The notes: generated by a model not told the origin, from the sequence alone. Counted from the stretch's first letter, positions 35,169 through 44,027 are shown. The stretch is DNA of 64,000 bases from Bizionia paragorgiae (GCF_900107625.1 NZ_FNQK01000004.1:124001-188000); one strand, 5' to 3'. Program-made: numbers and translations.

Positions 35169-36326
35169 CTATTTCATGTATTTTCCTTTTCTACTCCCGG
35201 CATAGATTTCATATTTCACTAAACGCGAATCTAAACGTGCATTCATTAAATGAATTTTTCGTGAAGGTCTTAGCCCTACATGTTTTAAAGCATCTAAATT
35301 AGAAGTGATAAACCAAGCGTCTGTATTCGGGTAGTTTTGTTTTAGGGTATCACCAATGTTTTTATAAAAACTTTCCATTTCGATATCCAGTCGTTCGCCA
35401 TACGGCGGATTAAATACCATATGCAACTTCTCGTCCCCTCCTTTTTGAGTCTTAAAGAAATCTTCATGCTTTATAGAGATAAACTCTTCTAAGTGGGCAT
35501 TTTGAACATTTTCTTTGGCTTTCGTGACTGCACTTGGTGACTTATCGAAGCCAAATATTTTATGATGAAAATCTCGTGTTTTTTTAAGTAGGGATTCCTC
35601 GATTTTTTCAAACAGCTCCACATCCCAATCTTGCCAGCGTTCGAAGGCAAATTCCTTACGCATTAAGTTTGGTGGAATATTGCAAGCAATCATAGCAGCT
35701 TCGGCAAGCATGGTACCACTACCACACATCGGGTCCATAAAATCACTTTGTCCGTCCCAACCCGACAGAATAATTAAGCCAGCAGCAAGCACCTCGTTTA
35801 TAGGGGCGATATTTGTTGCCGTTTTATAACCGCGTTTGTGTAGGGATTCTCCCGAAGAGTCTAAAGACACATTACACACTTCGCGATCGATATGAATATT
35901 AATTTTTAAATCAGGGAATTTTAAATCCACATTAGGGCGCTCGCCAGTTTCATCTCTAAACTTATCGACAATCGCATCTTTGGTTTTTTGCGATATGTAT
36001 AAAGAGTGTGTAAAAACTGTTGAGTTTACTGTTGCATCTACCGCTAACGTTCCTGAGGACTTTAAATATTTGCTCCAGTCCATTTTATAGATCTGCTTAT
36101 ACAGGTCCTGTTCGGTTTTGATTTTAAAACTATTAATAGGTTTTAAGATTTTTGTAGCCGTACGCAATGCTAAATTGGCTTTATACATAAACCCTTTATC
36201 CCCAACAAAACTAACGTTACGTACGCCTGTTTTAACTTCTTGAGCACCAAGTTGTATTAATTCGTTTGCTAATATATCTTCAAAACCAAATAAGGTTTTG
36301 GCGACCATTTTAAAATTTTCTTCCAT
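35169..36326 (-). CDS. THUMP-domain 23S rRNA methyltransferase (RlmL N-half type)
   Basis: The 385-residue protein has an N-terminal THUMP RNA-binding domain ('VAKTLFGFEDILANELIQLGAQEVKTGVRNVSF') and a SAM methyltransferase domain with 'DPMCGSGTMLAEAAMIACNIPPNLMR' and catalytic 'NPPYGERL'. This is the RlmL/YcbY N-terminal arrangement that makes m2G in 23S rRNA; the RlmK half found in Proteobacteria is absent, as in many Bacteroidota. It is the first gene of a run with the phosphoethanolamine transferase. Confidence 0.93.
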   Translation of the reverse strand: MEENFKMVAKTLFGFEDILANELIQLGAQEVKTGVRNVSFVGDKGFMYKANLALRTATKILKPINSFKIKTEQDLYKQIYKMDWSKYLKSSGTLAVDATVNSTVFTHSLYISQKTKDAIVDKFRDETGERPNVDLKFPDLKINIHIDREVCNVSLDSSGESLHKRGYKTATNIAPINEVLAAGLIILSGWDGQSDFMDPMCGSGTMLAEAAMIACNIPPNLMRKEFAFERWQDWDVELFEKIEESLLKKTRDFHHKIFGFDKSPSAVTKAKENVQNAHLEEFISIKHEDFFKTQKGGDEKLHMVFNPPYGERLDIEMESFYKNIGDTLKQNYPNTDAWFITSNLDALKHVGLRPSRKIHLMNARLDSRLVKYEIYAGSRKGKYMK

Positions 36327-36423
36327 TGAATTCGTGTAATAGATTGCAAAAATACTCTATTTTTGTTGCAAACTTAATGTTTTATTAAAAATTGGGTTAA
36401 GGATTGAGCAATTGTTGGAGCTC

Positions 36424-36490
36424 TCCCGATAACTATCGGGAAGCGACTTGTGAAAGCCTGGTGCGTTTTAGCGATAGCGAAAGGCAAACC
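36424..36490. repeat. REP-like palindromic intergenic element
   Basis: A perfect 7-bp stem TCCCGAT/ATCGGGA with loop AACT (36424-36441) is followed by a second imperfect hairpin around GCGTTTTAGCGATAGCGAAA (36463-36482). This double-hairpin arrangement in a gap resembles the repeated palindromes scattered in flavobacterial genomes. Only one copy is in the window, so the repeat status is inferred. Confidence 0.4.
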
Positions 36491-36503
36491 CCAAAATCTA
36501 TAT

Positions 36504-37235
36504 ATGACTGAACACACACAAAAATGGTACGCATCATGGTTTGATTCGCCATTTTATCATACTTTATACAAAGATCGAGATTATAACGAAGCGGAAACGT
36601 TTATGTATAATCTTACCAATTATTTAAATATTCCTGAAGGCGGAGATATTTTAGATTTAGCCTGTGGTAAAGGGCGTCACTCCATTTACTTAAACAGTAT
36701 AGGATACGATGTTACGGGCGTAGATTTGTCTGAAAACAGCATTGCCTACGCTAAACAATTTGAAAACGACACCTTACATTTTGAAGTGCATGACATGTGT
36801 AAACCTTATAACAAACAGTTTGATGCTGTTTTTAATTTGTTTACGAGTTTCGGGTATTTTGATGAGGACATCGATAATTTAAACACTATTAAAGCCATTC
36901 ATTCGGATTTAAATGAAAGTGGATTTGGTGTCATCGATTTTATGAATAGCGAATTTGTTATAGACCACCTGGTCGCTGAAGACACGAAAACTGTAAATGG
37001 TATTGACTTTTTACAAAAGCGTCGTGTTGAAAACGGATATATTATTAAAGACATTTCCTTTACTTTCGAAGACGAATACTACGAGTTTCAAGAGCGTGTT
37101 CGCGCGTTTACACTAGCCGATTTTGAAGCGCTTTTTGAACAAGCAGGAGTGTATTTATTGGATGTGTTTGGCGACTATAAGCTGAACAAATTTCATCGTA
37201 AATCGTCTGAACGTTTAATATTAATTTTTAAATAA
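36504..37235 (+). CDS. Class I SAM-dependent methyltransferase
   Basis: The 243-residue protein starts from ATG 36504 (MTEHTQKWYASWFDSPFYHTL). An in-frame GTG at 36450 would put a palindromic repeat into the protein and is rejected. The SAM motif I is 'ILDLACGKGRHSIYLNSIGYDVTGVDLS' in split form, followed by 'FDAVFNLFTSFGYFDED'. The substrate is unknown; the fold is that of small-molecule methyltransferases. It is followed at 4 bp by the ZIP transporter gene. Confidence 0.88.
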   Translation: MTEHTQKWYASWFDSPFYHTLYKDRDYNEAETFMYNLTNYLNIPEGGDILDLACGKGRHSIYLNSIGYDVTGVDLSENSIAYAKQFENDTLHFEVHDMCKPYNKQFDAVFNLFTSFGYFDEDIDNLNTIKAIHSDLNESGFGVIDFMNSEFVIDHLVAEDTKTVNGIDFLQKRRVENGYIIKDISFTFEDEYYEFQERVRAFTLADFEALFEQAGVYLLDVFGDYKLNKFHRKSSERLILIFK

Positions 37236-37239
37236 ACGC

Positions 37240-37914
37240 ATGCTTATAAATATCGTTTTACCCATTCTATCTGTTGTTTTAGGTTTTTTAATTGTACTTA
37301 TTTTAAAACCCAAACAGAGTAAGAATTTAAAATTATTACTGGCTTTTAGCGGTGCCTTCTTACTATCTATTACCGTATTTCATTTTTTACCAGAGGTGTA
37401 CCACGAGGATTCTCACTCGGTAGGTGTCTTTATAATGGCTGGTATTTTACTACAAATTATATTAGAATTTTTCTCTAAAGGAGCCGAGCACGGCCATATT
37501 CACTTAGACAAAAACGACAAGAGTTTCCCGTGGCTTCTTTTTGTAAGTTTAAGTATTCACAGTGTTTTAGAAGGTATTCCTGTTGATGGGCACCACAACC
37601 TGATTTACGGTATTATTATCCATAAATTACCGGTAGCGATCATTTTAGCCACCTTTTTTAGAGCCTCTAAAATGAAGACTTCTAAAGCGATAGCCTTTTT
37701 ATTGCTTTTTGCTTTAATGACACCTTTAGGGGTATTAATAGCTGCGAATTTTAGTATTATTCATACCTATTACACAGAAATATCGGGTGTAGTTATAGGT
37801 ATTCTATTACATATTTCGACGACGATTTTATTTGAAAGTAATGAAAACCACAAGTTTAATATTTCCAAATTATTAACCATCATTATTGCTATTGTTATAG
37901 CGTATCTAATATAA
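37240..37914 (+). CDS. ZIP family metal transporter
   Basis: The 224-residue inner-membrane protein has about seven transmembrane segments and a His-rich loop (EHGHIH). The metal path is in 'LSIHSVLEGIPVDGHHNLIYGIIIHKLPVAIILA' (split text), the ZIP TM4-TM5 signature with HxxxEG and HKxP. The family imports zinc or other divalent metals. It is 4 bp after a methyltransferase gene and 4 bp before DUF4268, so all three should be one transcript. Confidence 0.9.
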   Translation: MLINIVLPILSVVLGFLIVLILKPKQSKNLKLLLAFSGAFLLSITVFHFLPEVYHEDSHSVGVFIMAGILLQIILEFFSKGAEHGHIHLDKNDKSFPWLLFVSLSIHSVLEGIPVDGHHNLIYGIIIHKLPVAIILATFFRASKMKTSKAIAFLLLFALMTPLGVLIAANFSIIHTYYTEISGVVIGILLHISTTILFESNENHKFNISKLLTIIIAIVIAYLI

Positions 37915-37918
37915 CATT

Positions 37919-38347
37919 ATGTTTAGTAAAGAGGACTCTAGAAAGTTACGTGAAGAATTTTGGATTAGCTATGGGAAGTCGTTTCCACGAAAATGGATAT
38001 TGTACGACACAAAAATAAAAGGCTTTAGTTTTAAATTCCATTTTGATAATAAATCGGCGGCCGTATTTCTAGATTTAGAAGACGATTTAGAAAACCGTAT
38101 TAACTGCTGGGAGAAATTAGTAGCGCTTAAAGCCATATTAACCTCCGAATACCTTCCAGAAGCAATTTACGAAGAAGAGTACTTTTTAGATAATGGAAAA
38201 GAGATCTCTAGAATTTCTGTTCACTTGGACGACAAAGTATCGATACATAATAAGAACTCTTGGCAACACGTTATGCTGTTCTTTAATGAAAAAATGGGCG
38301 CTTTCGAGGACTTTTTTACCGAATATGAAGATTACCTTAAGGCATAA
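37919..38347 (+). CDS. DUF4268 protein
   Basis: The 142-residue soluble protein carries 'LREEFWISYGKSFPRKWILYDTKIKGFSFKF', the DUF4268 opening, then acidic 'DLEDDLENRINCWEKL' and a final 'IHNKNSWQHVMLFFNEKMGAFEDFFTEYEDYLK'. DUF4268 is often found as the C-terminal part of nuclease-like or restriction-associated proteins and as a stand-alone protein in Flavobacteriia; its role is unknown. It is the last gene of the methyltransferase-ZIP-DUF4268 set. Confidence 0.85.
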   Translation: MFSKEDSRKLREEFWISYGKSFPRKWILYDTKIKGFSFKFHFDNKSAAVFLDLEDDLENRINCWEKLVALKAILTSEYLPEAIYEEEYFLDNGKEISRISVHLDDKVSIHNKNSWQHVMLFFNEKMGAFEDFFTEYEDYLKA

Positions 38348-38395
38348 CCTATTAATTATCAGTGCTATTCAAATAAAAAAGCAGAACAACCACCG

Positions 38396-38560
38396 TTGTT
38401 CTAAAAAAAACACTATATTTGCACCTTGAAAAAATCCGAGATGCGGATTTTTATATTCCTCAGAGTGAGGATGTGTTACTAGAAGTAAGGTTTTTAAGTA
38501 TGTTCGATGCGCTTCTAAATGTAACACCAACATTACGCCATTGAATACTTATAATTAAGA
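38396..38560 (+). promoter_or_regulatory. Promoter and structured leader of the DEAD-box helicase gene
   Basis: TTG (38396-38398) and TATATTTG (38414-38421, full consensus) predict a start near 38427, leaving about 135 nt of leader. The leader opens with a 9-bp hairpin, arms 38430-38438 and 38444-38452, ending in five U, like an intrinsic terminator. A second hairpin has TCCTCA (38457-38462) pairing with TGAGGA (38466-38471). AGAAG (38481) could pair with CTTCT (38512). This suggests attenuation or temperature control. Confidence 0.5.
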
Positions 38561-40393
38561 ATGAACACATTCCAAGATTTAGGTCTTAACGAAGATCTAT
38601 TAAAAGCTATTACTGATTTAGGTTTTGAAAAACCAAGTGAAGTCCAAGACAAATCCATTCCAATTTTATTAGAATCTGATACCGATTTAGTTGCATTAGC
38701 ACAAACGGGTACAGGAAAAACTGCAGCATTTGGTTTCCCAATGCTTCAAAAAATTGATTCGTCTTCACGAACTACTCAAGGACTAATTTTATCTCCAACG
38801 CGTGAGTTATGTTTGCAAATTGCAAACGAAATGAAACAATACGGTAAGTATTGTAACGGTTTAAATGTGGTTGCCATTTATGGTGGATCAAGTATAATGG
38901 ACCAAGCGAGAGACGTAAAACGTGGTGCACAAATTATTGTTGCCACTCCTGGTCGTATGAAAGATATGATTAACAGACGTCTGGTAGATATTTCTAAAAT
39001 ACAGTATGCTGTTTTAGATGAGGCCGACGAGATGTTAAACATGGGCTTTAAAGAAGACATTACCGACATATTATCTCATACTCCAGAAGAGAAAAACACC
39101 TGGTTATTCTCGGCAACCATGCCAAAAGAGGTTGCTAAAATTGCTAAGAAATTCATGAAAGATCCGCAGGAAATTACTGTTGGTCATAAAAATGAAAGTA
39201 CAAGCAATGTTTCTCACGAATACTTTTTAGTAAATGCTCGCGATCGTTACCAAGCTTTAAAACGCTTAGCCGATGCGAATCCAGATATCTTTTCTGTAAT
39301 CTTTTGTCGTACAAAAAGAGACACTCAAAAAGTTGCAGAACAATTAATTGAAGACGGATACAGTGCTGGGGCATTACACGGTGATTTAAGTCAGAATCAA
39401 CGTGATATTGTTATGAAGCAATTTAGAACACAGCAAATACAAATGCTTGTCGCTACCGATGTTGCGGCTCGTGGTATTGATGTGGATGATATTACACACG
39501 TTATCAACTACCAATTACCTGATGAAATTGAAACGTACACACACCGTTCTGGTCGTACAGGTCGTGCAGGTAAAACTGGTGTTTCTATGGTTATTGTTTC
39601 TAAGAGTGAGGTTCGAAAAATTAAAAGTATCGAACGTATCATTAATAAGAAATTCGAACTTAAGGAAATCCCTAGTGGTATAGAAATTTGCGAGGTACAG
39701 TTAATGTCGTTAGCAAACAAAATCCACACTACAGAAGTTAATCCTGAAATTGGTAAGTATTTAGAAAGCATAAACTCTATGTTTGAAGACACGACTAAAG
39801 ATGAATTAGTGCAGAAATTTTTCTCTGTAGAATTCTCTCGTTTCTTTAACTACTACCAAAAATCTAAAGATTTAAACGTAAAAGCTGGAGCTAGCAGAGA
39901 TGGTGATGGCGAATCACGCTCTTACGGTTCTAATGCAGCAAGATTCTTTATTAACGTAGGTGAAAAAGACGGTTTCGATTGGATGAAATTGAAAGATTTC
40001 TTAAAAGAACAATTAGATCTTGGACGTGATGATGTTTTTAAAGTAGATACTAAAGACACCTTCTCTTTCTTTAACACAGAAAAAGAATTACAAGAGAAAG
40101 TATTAGCTTTCTTTACAGATTTTAAATATAACGGACGTTTTGTAAACGTTGAAATCACTGAAGATAAACCAAACCGTGGCGGAAGAGGTCGTGGAGGTAA
40201 GTTTACTGGTGGTGGAAAACGTCGCGACGATAAAAGAGACGGTGGTAAATCGCGCTCATTTGGAAACTCTAGCCGTTCTGGAAACAGAAGTGACAGACGC
40301 AAAAGCAGTGATTCCTCTTCAAGCAGACCAAGACGTAGTGAATCTAAAGCAGAAACCTCTGGAGATTCTAGACCAAGACGTTCTAGACGCTAA
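38561..40393 (+). CDS. DEAD-box RNA helicase (CsdA/DeaD type)
   Basis: The 610-residue RNA helicase has a Q motif near 20-30, Walker A 'AQTGTGKTAAF', motif II 'VLDEADEML', motif III SAT, motif V 'ATDVAARGID' and motif VI 'HRSGRTGRAG'. A DbpA-type RNA-binding domain lies at about 475-545. A tail of about 65 residues is rich in Arg, Gly and Ser (RGGRGRGG, RRDDKRDGG, RPRRS). The role is unwinding of rRNA and mRNA structure, often at low temperature. A long structured leader precedes it. Confidence 0.95.
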   Translation: MNTFQDLGLNEDLLKAITDLGFEKPSEVQDKSIPILLESDTDLVALAQTGTGKTAAFGFPMLQKIDSSSRTTQGLILSPTRELCLQIANEMKQYGKYCNGLNVVAIYGGSSIMDQARDVKRGAQIIVATPGRMKDMINRRLVDISKIQYAVLDEADEMLNMGFKEDITDILSHTPEEKNTWLFSATMPKEVAKIAKKFMKDPQEITVGHKNESTSNVSHEYFLVNARDRYQALKRLADANPDIFSVIFCRTKRDTQKVAEQLIEDGYSAGALHGDLSQNQRDIVMKQFRTQQIQMLVATDVAARGIDVDDITHVINYQLPDEIETYTHRSGRTGRAGKTGVSMVIVSKSEVRKIKSIERIINKKFELKEIPSGIEICEVQLMSLANKIHTTEVNPEIGKYLESINSMFEDTTKDELVQKFFSVEFSRFFNYYQKSKDLNVKAGASRDGDGESRSYGSNAARFFINVGEKDGFDWMKLKDFLKEQLDLGRDDVFKVDTKDTFSFFNTEKELQEKVLAFFTDFKYNGRFVNVEITEDKPNRGGRGRGGKFTGGGKRRDDKRDGGKSRSFGNSSRSGNRSDRRKSSDSSSSRPRRSESKAETSGDSRPRRSRR

Positions 40394-40483
40394 GCGTTTT
40401 TGTTAATTTTTAGCAAAAAATAACTTTAAAAGTACTAAATAATTATATGTTTAGTACTTTTATCGTTTATATCCATAAGATCT

Positions 40484-41260
40484 ATGAAACCCCTATTTAC
40501 TTTTATTCTTCTCCTGACCTCCCTGTTTTCTTTTTCGCAAGAGGACGATACTGAAGTTTTAGGTGTCATCGTCGATGCCACTACAAATTACACCCTAGAG
40601 GATGTAAATATTGTAAATATTAATCAGGTCATAGGAACAACAACAAATAACAAAGGGGAGTTTAAACTTAAAGCAAAAGTTAACGATACACTCCACCTCT
40701 CTTATATAGGTTATAAATCGATTAAAGTAAAAGTCACCAATGACTGGTTAAAGTTTGGGAGTTCTAAAATTACTTTAACAGAATTAGCCTTAGCCTTAGA
40801 AGAAGTTGTAGTTAATGAACTAAAACTAACTGGATATTTAGAGGTAGATATAAAGCAAGTAGCGCTTAACACAAACTACCGTTATAGTATATCGGGATTA
40901 TCTATGGGCTATGAAGCCGGAAACAATTCTAAAAGTGCTGTTGATAAAATTTTGGGTTCTATTTTTAATCCTTTAGACTTTTTATACAATACGTTTAGCA
41001 GTAAGTCTCAAGAACTTAGAAAGCTAAAACAAATGAAACAAGATGACGAAATAAGAGCGCTCCTTGCCTCGCGTTTCGATCGTGAAATGTTAATGGTTTT
41101 ACTCCAGGTTAATAAGATCGATCTCGATGAAATAATTACACAATGTAATTACTCCAAAGCATTTATTCAAACGGCTAACGATTTACAAATATTAGATGCT
41201 ATAAGTGAATGTTATGAAGAGTTTAAAGTCCTAAACCGAAACGGTAAGAAACGGTATTAA
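40484..41260 (+). CDS. Exported protein with carboxypeptidase-like regulatory domain
   Basis: The 258-residue protein has a signal peptide ending FSFSQ. A CarboxypepD_reg-like beta-sandwich lies at about 22-110 ('VLGVIVDATTNYTLEDVNIVNINQVIGTTTNNKGEFKLKAKVNDTLHLSYIGYK', split text). The domain is usually the N-terminal unit of TonB-linked receptors, but here it precedes about 150 mostly helical residues and no barrel. Such stand-alone proteins are common in Flavobacteriia without known role. A strong terminator follows at 41328. Confidence 0.8.
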   Translation: MKPLFTFILLLTSLFSFSQEDDTEVLGVIVDATTNYTLEDVNIVNINQVIGTTTNNKGEFKLKAKVNDTLHLSYIGYKSIKVKVTNDWLKFGSSKITLTELALALEEVVVNELKLTGYLEVDIKQVALNTNYRYSISGLSMGYEAGNNSKSAVDKILGSIFNPLDFLYNTFSSKSQELRKLKQMKQDDEIRALLASRFDREMLMVLLQVNKIDLDEIITQCNYSKAFIQTANDLQILDAISECYEEFKVLNRNGKKRY

Positions 41261-41327
41261 TCACATTAGCGCGTGCAATCTACACTTGGTGTTGTGGGTT
41301 GTTATAAGTAATATATTAACAGACCAA

Positions 41328-41371
41328 AAAAAAGCGATTGTATAAAGACATCTTTATACAATCGCTTTTTT
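41328..41371. terminator. Bidirectional terminator
   Basis: A perfect 20-bp stem (41328-41347 with 41352-41371) has loop ACAT and A/T ends. It closes the 40484-41260 gene and could also stop the minus-strand 41444-41680 gene. Confidence 0.9.
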
Positions 41372-41443
41372 AGGTTTAGAACTCGCTAGTATGCATGGCG
41401 CGCTGCTTAATACGTAGCACACGGGTTTACCCCGCAAGATCTA

Positions 41444-41680
41444 CTATGCTCCCATCGCTCCAGCACCTAAGCCTAAGACGGTTAAAATAATATTAATGAC
41501 AATCCCTAGACCAAAGCCCCACAACGCCATATGACAAGCAGCCTTGGCTTTATTTGGACTGTCTTTTTTACTGGTAAAATAAATAATAATTCCAGCAAGG
41601 GGAATACAAAATGAAAGGACTTTTAAGCCCGTACTTAATTCATCGTTTGCATTGTGATTTGGTTGTAAATTTTCTGACAT
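41444..41680 (-). CDS. Small membrane protein
   Basis: The 78-residue protein has a polar Asn-rich start and two transmembrane helices (about 20-36 and 50-74) around 'TSKKDSPNKAKAACHMALWGFG'. The K-A-x-x-A/C-x-x-A pattern resembles small TM2 or DUF4870-like proteins in which a loop repeats 'P.KA..A', but no family is certain. It ends in GAGAMGA. It is 13 bp after the DUF2085 gene on the same strand. Confidence 0.6.
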   Translation of the reverse strand: MSENLQPNHNANDELSTGLKVLSFCIPLAGIIIYFTSKKDSPNKAKAACHMALWGFGLGIVINIILTVLGLGAGAMGA

Positions 41681-41693
41681 GGTTTAAGTTGGT

Positions 41694-42062
41694 TTAGTTG
41701 ATTAGTATTAAGATTTGGCGACCAATAAACACTCCTATAATAGTTATTAGCGACATGGTACCGATACCTGAAATTAGACCGGTAATAAAACGTAATTTAT
41801 TATTACTTTCATAGTTTGTGAACGCTTGGAGTGTACCGTCGATATAAGTTGGTAGAATCATTATTATAGTCCAAAACAACGATATTTTAAGAAAGCCTAA
41901 TGCAAATATGGGCATGAAAAAATATCCTAGATTTATACCTGTACATCTTGAACATAAAGGCAACTGCCTCCCTTTAAAAAAAAAGGAACGCTCCGGAAGC
42001 CTATGGCAATAAGAAAAATTAAGAGTTACCCCTTTTTTAGAAAGCGACTTTAACGTCTTCAT
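41694..42062 (-). CDS. DUF2085 membrane protein
   Basis: The 122-residue protein has the DUF2085 signature 'CHRLPERSFFFKGRQLPLCSRCTGINLGY' in split form near 19-46 (CH...CSRCTG), then three transmembrane helices. The Cys/His set suggests metal binding, but the role is unknown. It precedes the small membrane gene at 41444-41680 by 13 bp and follows the degenerate helicase gene by 74 bp. Confidence 0.88.
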   Translation of the reverse strand: MKTLKSLSKKGVTLNFSYCHRLPERSFFFKGRQLPLCSRCTGINLGYFFMPIFALGFLKISLFWTIIMILPTYIDGTLQAFTNYESNNKLRFITGLISGIGTMSLITIIGVFIGRQILILIN

Positions 42063-42136
42063 AGAATTAAAATTCTCTTAAAAAAGAGATTTAAATTTAT
42101 ATTTAGATGTCTAATATAATTTATTTTTTGTTAGTC

Positions 42137-42748
42137 TCAAACTTTAATGGTCATAGCATTAAACATAAACAAATCGTCTAAGCGTTGTAATTTAGGATAT
42201 AACTCTTCTGCAAAAATTAAAAACTGGCATTTTTCTAAACTTTCAGGAACGCGAATAACATCGTTATAATATTTTGCTTTTATCGCGAATTCAGCATCTT
42301 CTATAATAAAAAGTTTTAATTGGGTCACGTTAATAGCATTTAGAAAAAACAACTTGTTTAAACGCTTAGGCGTGGCAATTACTATATCTTGTCCGTAATA
42401 AATCTCTTCTTTTTGCTTTTCCAAATCATGCTCTTCGTACGCGGTATAAATTCGTAAATCGGTACGACTTGTAAACTCTAAAAAAGCCGCTTGTAAATCC
42501 AATGCCGCTTGTTTGTCCTCTACTAATATTAAGGCTCTAGGCGCATCTTCGAACGCTTTACTACCTAACATTTGCATCGTTCCTATAATCATTGCGGTCG
42601 TTTTCCCTACCCCCTTTTTTCCAATTCCATAAATATCGATACCCGATTTTATTTTTGGTAAAAAAAGTTTCTGAAAAGACGTTGGCGCTTCAATATCATT
42701 GGTAATTAAAGCATCTTTAATTTCTGGATTTAGCTTTTTAAAAGACAT
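42137..42748 (-). CDS. Degenerate single-domain DEAD-box helicase-like protein
   Basis: The 203-residue protein corresponds to only the first RecA domain of a DEAD-box helicase. A Q-motif-like 'TSFQKLFLP' lies at 23-31, Walker A 'GKKGVGKTT' at 43-51, motif Ib-like 'ATPKRL' at 125-130, and motif II is EDAE at 150-153 instead of DEAD. Motif III SAT is replaced by FAEE, and there is no second domain. ATP binding is plausible, but helicase activity is not. It may be a regulator or decoy partner of the full helicase encoded 2 kb away. Confidence 0.75.
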   Translation of the reverse strand: MSFKKLNPEIKDALITNDIEAPTSFQKLFLPKIKSGIDIYGIGKKGVGKTTAMIIGTMQMLGSKAFEDAPRALILVEDKQAALDLQAAFLEFTSRTDLRIYTAYEEHDLEKQKEEIYYGQDIVIATPKRLNKLFFLNAINVTQLKLFIIEDAEFAIKAKYYNDVIRVPESLEKCQFLIFAEELYPKLQRLDDLFMFNAMTIKV

Positions 42749-42914
42749 ATATTTTCTACTATTTTTTAGGCTACTAAACTACTCGATATTAATGACCCGA
42801 CAAAACACAGCACCTATTTGTTTCGGTGAGCCCCTTCTGTTAAAAAAACTCTGATTTAAGTTTTTGGCACGGTGCTTGTAATTTACCTCATATTCAATCT
42901 TAAAACCTATAGTT

Positions 42915-44006
42915 ATGAAAAAAATAATCTATTTATTTTCAGCATTACTTTTTACAAGTCTTGCTGTAAAAGCAGAAAGCGGACCTCTTGAGGAGTCTCC
43001 AAATAGTTCTAGATTTTATGGGTATGATAACTCATTCATATTTGTAGAGCAAGGCATTGAATTTTCGGTCTTTCCAGACGGGCAATTTGATTTCTATTTA
43101 CCAAATTACGGTCCGAGAGTAAATGTCTCTATTGGATCACCAAATGTTCACGTGAGTTTTAACTCGGGTTACGATTACGGTGCTTATGTACAGTATGACG
43201 AATTTGGAGCGATTATTCAAATAGAAAACGTCCCTATATTTTACGACTATTACGGTAGAATTAGTCAGATAGGAAACATATTTGTTGACTATAACCATTA
43301 CGGATATGTTACACGATTAGGCGGATTACATGTGTTTTACAACAATCACCACAGGTTTTCTCATTTTAGAGGCTATATAAACATACACAACAGACGTTAT
43401 GTTCACAGACCTTGGCATTCACATTACCGAGTTCCAGCACATCACTACCGTGTGGTTTATAGCAAACCTTACAGAAAGCACTACAAACCGGTACGTTATA
43501 AATACCATAAACCGTATATGAATAACAGCCGAAGACGTACTGCAGTAGCAAACAGAAGAGGTCATACTATTGAAAGAAGCCGATCGTATGCTTCTCGAAC
43601 TGAAGGTAGACAACGTTATACAGAACAGAACTCTAGAAGTAGAGAGCGTTCTCGTGCTACATCACCGCGATCAAGATCAGGAAACGCAAGTCAGGCAACA
43701 CGAAGTAACACGCCAAGACGCGGTACTGAAGCACGTTCTAATAGAACGGACACGAGAACAGCAAAGGCAAACACACCAAGTCGTTCAAAAAGAAACGATC
43801 GTGTTTCGGCTCCGAAAAGAAAATCATCACAGGCGCCAAAAGCAAAACGAACAGAACGTACTGCGCGTACGCAAAATAAAAGCACGCGGTCTAAAGGTAA
43901 TATGAGAAGTCCTTCGACACGTCAAAAAGCACCAGCGAGAGCTTCTAAATCGAATTCACGTTCTTCAAACACGAAACGTAATTCAACACGATCGCAAAGG
44001 GTTTAA
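42915..44006 (+). CDS. Exported protein with YG-repeats and a strongly basic Ser/Arg tail
   Basis: The 363-residue protein has a signal peptide to KAES. The N-terminal part has four degenerate repeats of about 17-22 residues at about 95-165 ('YDEFGAIIQIENVPIFYD', 'YYGRISQIGNIFVDYN', 'HYGYVTRLGGLHVFYNN', 'HHRFSHFRGYINIHNR'). A His/Tyr-rich linker follows. The last 170 residues are almost only R, S, K, T, N, A (SRSRERSRATSPRSRSG). No known domain; the envelope location and the polycationic tail suggest binding of acidic polymers. Confidence 0.65.
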   Translation: MKKIIYLFSALLFTSLAVKAESGPLEESPNSSRFYGYDNSFIFVEQGIEFSVFPDGQFDFYLPNYGPRVNVSIGSPNVHVSFNSGYDYGAYVQYDEFGAIIQIENVPIFYDYYGRISQIGNIFVDYNHYGYVTRLGGLHVFYNNHHRFSHFRGYINIHNRRYVHRPWHSHYRVPAHHYRVVYSKPYRKHYKPVRYKYHKPYMNNSRRRTAVANRRGHTIERSRSYASRTEGRQRYTEQNSRSRERSRATSPRSRSGNASQATRSNTPRRGTEARSNRTDTRTAKANTPSRSKRNDRVSAPKRKSSQAPKAKRTERTARTQNKSTRSKGNMRSPSTRQKAPARASKSNSRSSNTKRNSTRSQRV

Positions 44007-44027
44007 ATCTAAATTATTAATAGCAAA

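Noticed and set aside
36450-36503. N-terminal extension of the SAM methyltransferase from a GTG
   Set aside because: The added residues are encoded by the REP-like palindromic element and are not part of the methyltransferase fold; ATG 36504 fits better.
39447-40302. Several long frames on both strands inside the DEAD-box helicase gene
   Set aside because: All lie within the well-supported helicase and its Arg/Gly tail; low-complexity shadow frames.
43570-43905. 111-codon alternative frame within the basic-tail gene
   Set aside because: Shadow of the Arg/Ser-rich repeat coding; no start context and no hydrophobic or domain pattern of its own.
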